Below are positions 57,584 to 64,000 of a stretch of DNA of 64,000 nt, one piece after another. This stretch comes from Nitrospirota bacterium (lineage in GTDB: Bacteria > Nitrospirota > JACRHL01): contig JAOUMB010000008.1 of the NCBI GenBank assembly GCA_029881725.1, forward strand, positions 1 through 64,000. Direction: 5' to 3'. A program made the position numbers and the translations under genes. Under the pieces are notes generated by a model. It was not told the DNA's origin. It saw only the letters and a list, made by a program, of their open reading frames with translations, and ran no database searches. Each line of letters begins with the position of its first letter. The stretch's first letter is position 1.

Positions 57584-58261
57584 GTGGGACAGAGGTTTGT
57601 TCTTTCGCTGGCCGCGGTCGCGGCCTTTTGCCTGGCGTTTGTTTCGCTCACCACCCTGGACCGCCGGGGGGAGGCCGCAGTCTCCCGGGAGGCGGTGTTC
57701 ACCGCCCCGATTCTCACTTCCGTTCAGGTTTCCGTGCTGGCCGGAGGCTTCCGCCCCGCCATCTCGGATCTCTACTGGATTCGCGCCATCTCCGCCGGAG
57801 AGGACATTCTGGACACGGAAGCGGGACAGTGGCACCTGTTCAACCTGCTGATGGGCACCACCGCCGCCGATCCCGCCTTTGAGCCGCCCTTCCAGTACGG
57901 CGCCATGATCCTGTCGGTGGTGGGCGGGCGGCCGGACCTGGCCGACCTGCTGTGTGCCCGGGCCGAACTGGCCTTCCCGGACAAGTGGGAATACCCGTTT
58001 TACCGGGGTTTTTTCCGTCTCTATCACGACCTGAATTTTGCGGCGGCCGCCTTGCATCTGGACCGCGCCGCCACCCGGCCGGAGGTGCCCCCCTACATCA
58101 AGTCCCTGGCCCGGCGCCTGCGCATGCGGCAGAATGACCCCCGCATGGTGCTGGAGCTGATCGACCGGCTGGAAAGAACCTCTCCGGAACCGGAGGTGCG
58201 TGTGCGCATGCAGATTCGCCGCAGCCAGATTGTCAGCCAACTACGGGAGCGGGCCGGATGA
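57584..58261 (+). CDS. membrane-anchored protein of pilin locus (PilG-like by position)
   Basis: 225 residues from GTG. One N-terminal membrane segment (FVLSLAAVAAFCLAFVSLTTL), then a helical soluble region with TPR-like features (PYIKSLARRLRMRQND, RMVLELIDRLERTS). In Myxococcus xanthus, pilG-pilH-pilI follow pilA, and PilH and PilI are ABC-transporter subunits; the same arrangement here suggests a PilG-like accessory role. I see no sequence motif that proves it. The stop overlaps the ABC ATPase ATG (ATGA). Confidence 0.65.
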   Translation: MGQRFVLSLAAVAAFCLAFVSLTTLDRRGEAAVSREAVFTAPILTSVQVSVLAGGFRPAISDLYWIRAISAGEDILDTEAGQWHLFNLLMGTTAADPAFEPPFQYGAMILSVVGGRPDLADLLCARAELAFPDKWEYPFYRGFFRLYHDLNFAAAALHLDRAATRPEVPPYIKSLARRLRMRQNDPRMVLELIDRLERTSPEPEVRVRMQIRRSQIVSQLRERAG

Positions 58262-59193
58262 ACGGAGAACAGGCGTTGCCGATCCGGCTGGAGCAGGTCG
58301 CCAAGTCGTTTCCCCACGGCTTTCTGATGCGCCCCAGGGAAGCGGTGCGCGACGTGTCGCTGCAGGTTCCCGCCGGGTCCCTGTTCGGCTACCTGGGCCA
58401 CAACGGCGCGGGCAAGACCACCACCATCAAGATGCTGCTGGGACTGATCGCCCCCACCTCCGGCCGGGTGCGGGTGTGGGGCGGGGATCCCGCCGCGCCG
58501 GAAGTGCGCCGCCGGGTGGGCTATCTGCCGGAGCAGCCGTATTTCTATGACTACCTGACCACCCGCGAGTTTCTGGAATTCCATGCGGAACTGGCCGGTG
58601 TGGCGCCGGACCTGCGGGCCGGCCGCATTGCCGAACTGCTCGACTGGGTGGGGCTTGCGGGGGTGGAGAACGCCCCCCTGAACCGTTTCTCCAAGGGCAT
58701 GCAGCAGCGCGTCGGGCTGGCCCAGGCCCTCATCGGAGACCCGGACCTGGTGATTCTGGACGAGCCCATGAGCGGCCTCGACCCGGTGGGGCGCAAGCAG
58801 GTGCGCGACATCATGGTGGAACTCAGAAACCGTGGCAAAACCGTGTTCTTTTCCACCCACATTCTGGGCGATGCGGAAATGGTATGTGACCAGGTGGCGA
58901 TTCTGGTGCGCGGCGAGATGCGCAGCCACGGGCGGCTGGCGGACCTGCTTTCCCCCCGGGTAACCGAGGTGGAGGTGGTGGCCAGCGGTCTTCCAGAGGG
59001 ATTTGCGCTGGACGGCGCCCCCATGACCGTGCGGGATGGCGGGGTTCATTTCCGGGTGCCGGACGACGGCTGCGGCCCGTTGATCCGCAAGGTGCTGGAC
59101 GCCGGTGGCCGGGTGGTGTCGGTCACCCCCTACCGGGAGAGCCTGGAGTCCCTGTTCCTGCACGAGCTTTCCGCCGTGGAGCGGGCGGGATGA
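58258..59193 (+). CDS. ABC transporter ATP-binding protein (PilH-like)
   Basis: 311 residues. Walker A HNGAGKTTTIKML, signature FSKGMQQRVGLAQAL, Walker B DLVILDEPMSGLD and the switch histidine in VFFSTHILGDAEM are all intact. The C-terminal 80 residues form an extra domain seen in ABC-2-type exporters. It pairs with the following permease (4-bp overlap). Position after pilin genes points to PilH, which is needed for pilus assembly in M. xanthus; a general exporter is the alternative. Confidence 0.9.
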   Translation: MNGEQALPIRLEQVAKSFPHGFLMRPREAVRDVSLQVPAGSLFGYLGHNGAGKTTTIKMLLGLIAPTSGRVRVWGGDPAAPEVRRRVGYLPEQPYFYDYLTTREFLEFHAELAGVAPDLRAGRIAELLDWVGLAGVENAPLNRFSKGMQQRVGLAQALIGDPDLVILDEPMSGLDPVGRKQVRDIMVELRNRGKTVFFSTHILGDAEMVCDQVAILVRGEMRSHGRLADLLSPRVTEVEVVASGLPEGFALDGAPMTVRDGGVHFRVPDDGCGPLIRKVLDAGGRVVSVTPYRESLESLFLHELSAVERAG

Positions 59194-59957
59194 AGCGCAT
59201 TCTTGCCATTGCCGGGGTGACCTGGCGTGAGGCGGTGCGCAACCGCGTGCTGTACAGCCTGCTGTTTTTCGTGGTGCTGCTGGTGGTGATCACCGCGGTG
59301 CTGGACCAGATGACCATGGGGCAGAATGGCCGCGTGGTGCTCAACCTGGGGCTGGCGCTGATCCACGTGTTCGGCGCGCTGATCACCATCTTTCTGGGGG
59401 TGGCGGTGATCTCCCGCGAAATTTCCCGCAAGACCCTGTACGTGGTGCTGGCCAAGCCGGTGGGGCGGACCGCCTTTCTGGCCGGAAAATACGTGGGCCT
59501 GCTGGCCACCCAGGCGGTGCTGGTGGGGGTGATGGGCCTGTGCCTGCTGGTGGTGTCCAGCGTGTTTCAGGCCCCGCCGCTGGCCCAGTACGCCTACAGC
59601 GTGAGCATGGTGTGGGTGGAGCTGGCGCTGATCTCGGCGGTGGCGCTGCTGTTTGCCTCCTTTACCGGTCCGTTCCTGTCCGGCATGTTCACCCTGGGGG
59701 TGTTCGTCATCGGCCACCTGACCCAGGGCCTCCGGGAACTGGGGGCCCAGAGCGACAGCGGCTTCGTGGAGGGGCTGACCACGGTCCTGTACTACCTGCT
59801 GCCCAACCTGGAGCTGTTCAACCGCAAGCTGGAAGTCACCTACCGGCTGCCCATCGACTGGGGCCACACCGGCTATGCGCTGGCCTACGGGCTGGGGTAT
59901 GGCGGCATGCTGTTCGCGGTCACCGGGATCATCTTCTCCCGGCGTGACTTCCGCTAG
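59190..59957 (+). CDS. ABC-2-type transporter permease (PilI-like)
   Basis: 255 residues with six hydrophobic segments, starting ILAIAGVTWREAVRNRVLY, a pattern common to ABC-2 permeases with NosY-like topology. SREISRKTLYVVLAKPVGR is a cytoplasmic loop typical of them. It overlaps the ATPase gene by 4 bp, and its stop overlaps the convergent rsmG stop by 4 bp. Confidence 0.88.
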   Translation: MKRILAIAGVTWREAVRNRVLYSLLFFVVLLVVITAVLDQMTMGQNGRVVLNLGLALIHVFGALITIFLGVAVISREISRKTLYVVLAKPVGRTAFLAGKYVGLLATQAVLVGVMGLCLLVVSSVFQAPPLAQYAYSVSMVWVELALISAVALLFASFTGPFLSGMFTLGVFVIGHLTQGLRELGAQSDSGFVEGLTTVLYYLLPNLELFNRKLEVTYRLPIDWGHTGYALAYGLGYGGMLFAVTGIIFSRRDFR

Positions 59958-60586
59958 ATGCGCGACCAGCGCAGCAGATAGCTGTCCGCCCCGCCGCCCC
60001 GGCGCAGGCGCAGCGGTTCCCGTGGCGCCAGCGGCAGCCCGGCGGCGGCCCGTCCCCACGAGTCCAGGTTGTCCCCGGTAATCACCGCCATGGTTCCCCC
60101 CTCCACAAGCCACGGAAAGGCCGCCAGGGCGTCAAAACCGAGGGCACGGCTGATCACCCCCTGCAACACCCCCTCCGCCACCGGAGCGTCCTCGATCCGG
60201 GCCCGGTGCACCCGGACGTTTTTCAGGCCCAGGGTGTGGGCTGCGTGGAGCAGAAACGCCCAGCGTTTTTCCCGCGGCTCCACCAGGTGCCACACGGTTT
60301 GCGGCGACAGGACCGCCAGCGGCAGGCCCGGCAGTCCGGCGCCACTGCCCGCGTCGGCCCACGCGGCTCCCGGCGCGGGGTCCAGATGGGGCAGCAGGGC
60401 CACCGCGTCCAGCAGGTGGTCGCGGATAAATTCGTCCCGCCCGGTGGCCCCGGTCAGGTTGATGCGCGTTCCCCAGCGCAACACCAGATCCGCATAGGCA
60501 ATCAGGGTGGCCACCTGTTCCGGGGTGGGGTGCACCCCCAGCGCGGCGCAGGCGGCTTCCAGGGATGGCGGCCCGTTTACCTCCAT
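59954..60586 (-). CDS. rsmG: 16S rRNA (guanine527-N7)-methyltransferase
   Basis: 210 residues (also called GidB). The SAM-binding loop is WADAGSGAGLPGLPLAV, preceded by RINLTGATGRDEFIRDHLLD and followed by VEPREKRWAFL and ISRALG. It methylates G527 of 16S rRNA. The ATG overlaps the mnmG stop by one base (TGATG), so the two are translationally coupled. In most genomes parA follows; here it does not. Confidence 0.94.
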   Translation of the reverse strand: MEVNGPPSLEAACAALGVHPTPEQVATLIAYADLVLRWGTRINLTGATGRDEFIRDHLLDAVALLPHLDPAPGAAWADAGSGAGLPGLPLAVLSPQTVWHLVEPREKRWAFLLHAAHTLGLKNVRVHRARIEDAPVAEGVLQGVISRALGFDALAAFPWLVEGGTMAVITGDNLDSWGRAAAGLPLAPREPLRLRRGGGADSYLLRWSRI

Positions 60587-62478
60587 CAGGAGGCCGCCGC
60601 CTGGCGCCGGTTGCGCTCCAGCGCCACCAGCAGCAGGGAGATGGCCGCCGGGGTGACGCCGGAAATACGCGACGCCTGCCCCACCGTGTGCGGGCGAATC
60701 GCCCCCAGTTTGCCGCGCACCTCGTGGGACAGGCCGGGGATGCCCTCGAAATCGAAGTCCTCCGGGATGGCGCGCGCCTCCATGCCGGCATTCTTCGCGA
60801 TGCGCTCCCGCTCCCGGCGGATGTATCCGTCGTATTTGACCGCCACCTCCACCGCCTCGGCCACTGCCGGATCGGCCACCGCTTCCGGATCGGAGGCGGA
60901 AATGTCCCCGTAGCTGACCTCCGGGCGGCGCAGCCACTCGGCCAGCGAGGTGCCCGCCGCCGGGGCCCCGGAGCGGGCGCGCCGCGCCGGCCAGTCGGCC
61001 AGCCCGTTGACCCGGCGCCGGTCCAGCCGGTCCAGTTCCCGGCGGGTGGCCTGCTGGCGGGCCTGCAAATTCCTATAGGACTCCATGGCCACCAGTCCCA
61101 GCTCGGTTCCCAGCGGCATGAGCCGGTCCGCCGCGTTGTCGTGGCGCAGCAACAGCCGGTATTCGGCGCGGGAGGTGAACATGCGGTACGGCTCCTCGGT
61201 GCCGCGGGTGACCAGATCGTCAATCAGCACGCCGATATACGCCTGATCGCGCCCCAGCGTCACCGGCGGCCGCCCCAGCACCCGGCAGGCGGCGTTGATG
61301 CCCGCCATCAGCCCCTGGGCGGCGGCCTCCTCGTAGCCGGAGGTGCCGTTGATCTGCCCCGCGTGGAACAAGCCGCGCACCGGCTTCGATTCCAGCGTGG
61401 GGTGCAGCTGGGTGGGCGGCACGAAGTCGTATTCCACCGCGTATCCGGGGCGGATCAGCACCGCCTGTTCCAGACCTGGAATCGAGTGCACCAGCCGCTC
61501 CTGCACCTCGGCCGGCAGGCTGGTGGAGATTCCGTTCACGTAGTACTCGGGGGTATCCAGCCCCTCCGGCTCCAGAAACAACTGGTGCCGTTCCTTGTCC
61601 GCAAAGCGCACCACCTTGTCCTCGATGGACGGGCAGTAGCGGGGCCCCACCCCGGTGATGCGCCCGGTATACATGGGCGACTGGTGCAGGTTGTCGCGGA
61701 TGATGCGGTGGGTCTGCGGGGTGGTCCAGGTCAGGTGGCAGGTCACCTGGGGCAGGGTGAGGCCGGTGGTGGCGTGGGAGAAAAAGCGCGGCTGCGCATC
61801 CCCGTGCTGGGCGTCCAGACCGGAAAAATCGATGCTGTCCCGGTGCAACCGGGGCGGGGTGCCGGTTTTCAGCCGCCCCACGGTGAACCCCAACCCGGCA
61901 AAGGTTTCCGACAGGTGTTCCGCCGGTGCCTCGCCCACCCGCCCGGCGGGACGCGACTCCAAACCCAGGTGGATGCGCCCTTTCAGGAAGGTGCCGGTGG
62001 TCAGCACCACGGCGCGGGCGGCGATTTCGGTGCCGTCCTCCAGCGCCACGCCGCCGATTTCCCCGTTCTCCACCAGCAGCTGCCCCACGGTGCCGCCGGC
62101 CACGGTCAGGTTGGGAGTGGCGGCCAGTTCCGTTTGCATGGCCAGGCTGTAGGCGTACTTGTCCACCTGGGCGCGCAGGGCGCGCACCGCGGGCCCCTTG
62201 CGGGTGTTTAGCAGCTTGAACTGAATGCCGCAGCGGTCGGTGATCCGCCCCATCACCCCGCCGAGGGCGTCGATTTCCCGTGCCAGATGCCCCTTGGCGA
62301 TGCCACCCACCGCCGGGTTGCAGCTCATGCGCCCCACCGCCGCCGGGTCCTGGGTGACCAGCACCGTGGCGCACCCCATGCGCGCGGCGGCGCTGGCCGC
62401 CTCGATGCCGGCATGGCCGCCGCCCACCACGATAACGTCGGCGCGGGCGGGGGGGAGGTTGGGACGTTGGTCGTTCAC
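60586..62478 (-). CDS. mnmG: tRNA uridine 5-carboxymethylaminomethyl modification enzyme MnmG (GidA)
   Basis: 630 residues. The FAD motif is VVGGGHAGIEAASAAARMG. Further hallmarks are MSCNPAVGGIAKGHL, ALRAQVDK and KTGTPPRL, with the C-terminal helical domain EDFDFEGIPGLSHEV. With MnmE it installs cmnm5 at U34 of several tRNAs. GTG 62478 is used because it lies just after the mnmE stop and gives a standard length; a TTG 27 bp upstream is in frame but within mnmE. The ribosome site is weak, suggesting coupling. Confidence 0.95.
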   Translation of the reverse strand: MNDQRPNLPPARADVIVVGGGHAGIEAASAAARMGCATVLVTQDPAAVGRMSCNPAVGGIAKGHLAREIDALGGVMGRITDRCGIQFKLLNTRKGPAVRALRAQVDKYAYSLAMQTELAATPNLTVAGGTVGQLLVENGEIGGVALEDGTEIAARAVVLTTGTFLKGRIHLGLESRPAGRVGEAPAEHLSETFAGLGFTVGRLKTGTPPRLHRDSIDFSGLDAQHGDAQPRFFSHATTGLTLPQVTCHLTWTTPQTHRIIRDNLHQSPMYTGRITGVGPRYCPSIEDKVVRFADKERHQLFLEPEGLDTPEYYVNGISTSLPAEVQERLVHSIPGLEQAVLIRPGYAVEYDFVPPTQLHPTLESKPVRGLFHAGQINGTSGYEEAAAQGLMAGINAACRVLGRPPVTLGRDQAYIGVLIDDLVTRGTEEPYRMFTSRAEYRLLLRHDNAADRLMPLGTELGLVAMESYRNLQARQQATRRELDRLDRRRVNGLADWPARRARSGAPAAGTSLAEWLRRPEVSYGDISASDPEAVADPAVAEAVEVAVKYDGYIRRERERIAKNAGMEARAIPEDFDFEGIPGLSHEVRGKLGAIRPHTVGQASRISGVTPAAISLLLVALERNRRQAAAS

Positions 62479-62479
62479 A

Positions 62480-63862
62480 TCACTTGCCGATACAGAATTG
62501 CTCAAAAATCCGGGTCAACAGGTCGTCGGTGGTGGTTTCACCGGTAACGGTTCCCACCGCGTCCAGGGCGTCCCGCAGGTCGCTGGCGACCAGTTCCGCG
62601 TAGTCCCCGCTGACAATCCCTTGCAAGGCCCTTTCCGTCGCTTCCAGCGCGGTTTCCAGGGCGTGCTGCTGGCGGGTGGTGAGCAGGAACGCGTGCTCCA
62701 GCGGGGCCGCGTCCGCGCCCACCGCCTGCCGGACCAGTGCCTCCCGCAGGGCGTCCACCCCGTCCCCGCGCAGGGCGCTCACCGGGATGGGCTGCGGGCC
62801 GGGCCACGGCACGGGGAGTTGCCCCAGGTCGCTCTTGTTCACCGCCACCACCAGCCGGGCACGGTCCAGCCCGGCCAGGATCGCCTCGTCTTCCGCCGTC
62901 ACCCCGGCGGCGCCGTCCACCACCAGCAGCACCACGTCCGCCCCTTGGGCGGCCCGGTGGCTGCGCGCTACCCCCTCCGCCTCCACCCGGTCGCCGGTGG
63001 CGCGGATGCCCGCCGTGTCCTGCAGCACAAAGCGCACTCCGTCCACGGCCAGATCCGCCTCCAGCACGTCCCGGGTGGTGCCGGGGGTGTCGGTGACGAT
63101 GGCCCGGTCATACCCCAGCAGGCGGTTGAGCAGGCTGCTCTTGCCCACGTTGGGGCGGCCCACGATGGCCAGCCGCACCCCTTCCGTGAGCAGGTGCCCG
63201 GTGCGCCCCCGCCGCACCGCCTCGGCCAGCCCGTCGCGGGTTCCGGTCAGCCGCTTCAGGGCGCCGGGGGGCAGGTCCGCCTCCAGGTCTTCCTCCGGGA
63301 AATCGATGGCCGCCTCCTCGTGGGCGGCCAGGTCGCGCAGGGCCTCGGTGACCGCCTGCAGGTGGTCCATGAGGGCGCCGCCCATCTGCCGTTGCGCGGC
63401 CCGTCCGGCGGCCTCGGTGCGGGCCTGAATCACCTGCAGCACCGCCTCGGCGCGGGTCAGGTCGATGCGCCCGTTCACAAACGCGCGGCGGGTGAATTCC
63501 CCCGGCTCCGCCATGCGGCAGCCCGCGTGCAGCAGCCGCTCCAGAATCGCCCGCACCGCCGCCGGTCCCCCGTGGCACTGGATCTCCACCACGTCCTCGG
63601 CGGTATAGCTGCGGGGGGCGCGCATCACCAGCGCCAGCACCTCGTCCAGCACCGCCCCCTGGGGGTCGCGCACCCGCCCGTGGTGCACCGTGTGGCTGGC
63701 CGCCTCCGCCAGCGGCCGCCCGGAGCTGGCGGTGAACACCTGCCCGGCGATGGCCACCGCCCGCGCGCCGCTGACCCGCACGATGCCCACCGCCCCCTCG
63801 CCGGGGGCGGTGGCGGGGGCGCAGATGGTGTCCCGCCGGGGGTCTGTGTGTGGGTCGGCCAT
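62480..63862 (-). CDS. mnmE: tRNA modification GTPase MnmE (TrmE)
   Basis: 460 residues. The N-terminal tetrahydrofolate-binding domain has TICAPATAPGEGAVGIVRVS. The G domain has GRPNVGKSSLLN (G1), DTPGTTRD (G2), DTAGIR (G3) and NKSD (G4). The end FCIGK carries the catalytic cysteine of the family. It works with MnmG. Start taken at ATG 63862, with AGGG before it; a GTG at 63886 in frame would add eight residues. Confidence 0.95.
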   Translation of the reverse strand: MADPHTDPRRDTICAPATAPGEGAVGIVRVSGARAVAIAGQVFTASSGRPLAEAASHTVHHGRVRDPQGAVLDEVLALVMRAPRSYTAEDVVEIQCHGGPAAVRAILERLLHAGCRMAEPGEFTRRAFVNGRIDLTRAEAVLQVIQARTEAAGRAAQRQMGGALMDHLQAVTEALRDLAAHEEAAIDFPEEDLEADLPPGALKRLTGTRDGLAEAVRRGRTGHLLTEGVRLAIVGRPNVGKSSLLNRLLGYDRAIVTDTPGTTRDVLEADLAVDGVRFVLQDTAGIRATGDRVEAEGVARSHRAAQGADVVLLVVDGAAGVTAEDEAILAGLDRARLVVAVNKSDLGQLPVPWPGPQPIPVSALRGDGVDALREALVRQAVGADAAPLEHAFLLTTRQQHALETALEATERALQGIVSGDYAELVASDLRDALDAVGTVTGETTTDDLLTRIFEQFCIGK

Positions 63863-63904
63863 ATCCGCCCTGGGGTTGTCGGGCACCGGATGGAGGGCCG
63901 GACG

Positions 63905-64000
63905 TTACTTCGGGCTCTTTTTCGGCTTCTTGTCCGGGCCGCCCTTGGGGCCCTTGCCGCCCGCGACCACCGCCGCGCCCGGTTTTTCCAGGTACTTCAT
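63905..64000 (-). CDS. C-terminal end of an unidentified gene (window edge)
   Basis: The last 96 bases hold an open minus-strand frame ending in TAA 43 bp upstream of mnmE. Thirty-one codons are visible, ending in a Lys/Pro/Gly-rich tail (KKPKKSPK). The first visible codon happens to be ATG, but the frame is cut by the window edge. Gene order in related bacteria (yidC, sometimes jag, then mnmE) makes a basic YidC C-terminus a reasonable guess; it does not look like the Jag R3H domain. Confidence 0.4.
   Translation of the reverse strand: MKYLEKPGAAVVAGGKGPKGGPDKKPKKSPK

Overview
This is a 64 kb stretch of GC-rich chromosome from a Gram-negative bacterium. The clues are a gyrase/replication block, a six-subunit Rnf complex, a type IV pilin with a sigma-54 promoter, a lipoprotein with a canonical lipobox, TatA, and a heme-type chemoreceptor. 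The gene orders ilvB-ilvN-ilvC-psd-pssA, rpiB-glyA-nrdR and pilin followed by PilG/PilH/PilI-like genes recall deltaproteobacteria in the broad sense (Desulfuromonas, Geobacter, Myxococcus and relatives). That is an inference from gene order; I cannot name a genus. There are no insertion sequences, prophage modules or CRISPR arrays. It is an origin-proximal housekeeping region with a few accessory cassettes.

Layout. 1-7.7 kb: end-to-end polA (5' end just cut off), a small zinc-ribbon protein, an unusual TOPRIM/DUF3987 protein with degenerate active sites, and two TetR regulators flanking an alpha/beta hydrolase. 7.8-8.1 kb: a tRNA-Gln(CTG)/tRNA-Glu(CTC) operon on the minus strand with clear promoter and terminator. 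8.1-14.4 kb: a DUF4139 envelope protein, a possibly leaderless carboxylesterase, a heme-binding chemoreceptor, a TPR protein and a chorismate-lyase-like protein coupled to gyrA. 14.4-22.05 kb: gyrA, gyrB, dnaN, dnaA on the minus strand (no recF). 22.05-22.65 kb: a non-coding region with DnaA boxes and AT-rich tracts, the likely oriC. 22.65-36.2 kb, plus strand: rplI; ilvBNC-psd-pssA; rpiB-glyA-nrdR; rnfCDGEAB. 36.2-40.6 kb, minus strand: parA-parB-usp-thiD-nagZ, tightly packed. Two parS sites lie directly upstream of parA and a third lies 5.5 kb away inside a gene. 40.9-44.8 kb: a carbamoyltransferase, SxtJ-like, DUF5989-like, SGNH-hydrolase cassette, followed by an SDR. 45.6-48.1 kb: a membrane protein with a JAMM-like motif, an FNR-like flavoprotein, an arsenate-reductase-fold protein lacking its nucleophilic cysteine, and tRNA-Ala(GGC). 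48.4-53.9 kb: class V aminotransferase-serA-hisZ-dnaB. 54-60 kb: tatA, a TPR lipoprotein, pilA, a second pilin-like gene, and a PilGHI-like ABC system. 60-64 kb, minus strand: mnmE-mnmG-rsmG and the C-terminal end of another gene.

Working together. Initiation (dnaA, dnaN, gyrase, oriC, dnaB) and segregation (parABS) genes sit within about 40 kb, marking this as the origin region. Left of the putative origin genes run leftward and immediately right of it they run rightward, as expected for divergent replication. The parAB and mnmE-mnmG-rsmG blocks run the other way, so the canonical mnmE-mnmG-rsmG-parA-parB string has been split by about 19 kb of mostly plus-strand genes. The least understood parts are the carbamoyltransferase/SxtJ cassette, the JAMM-motif membrane protein, the degenerate TOPRIM/DUF3987 protein and the Cys-to-Ser ArsC homologue.
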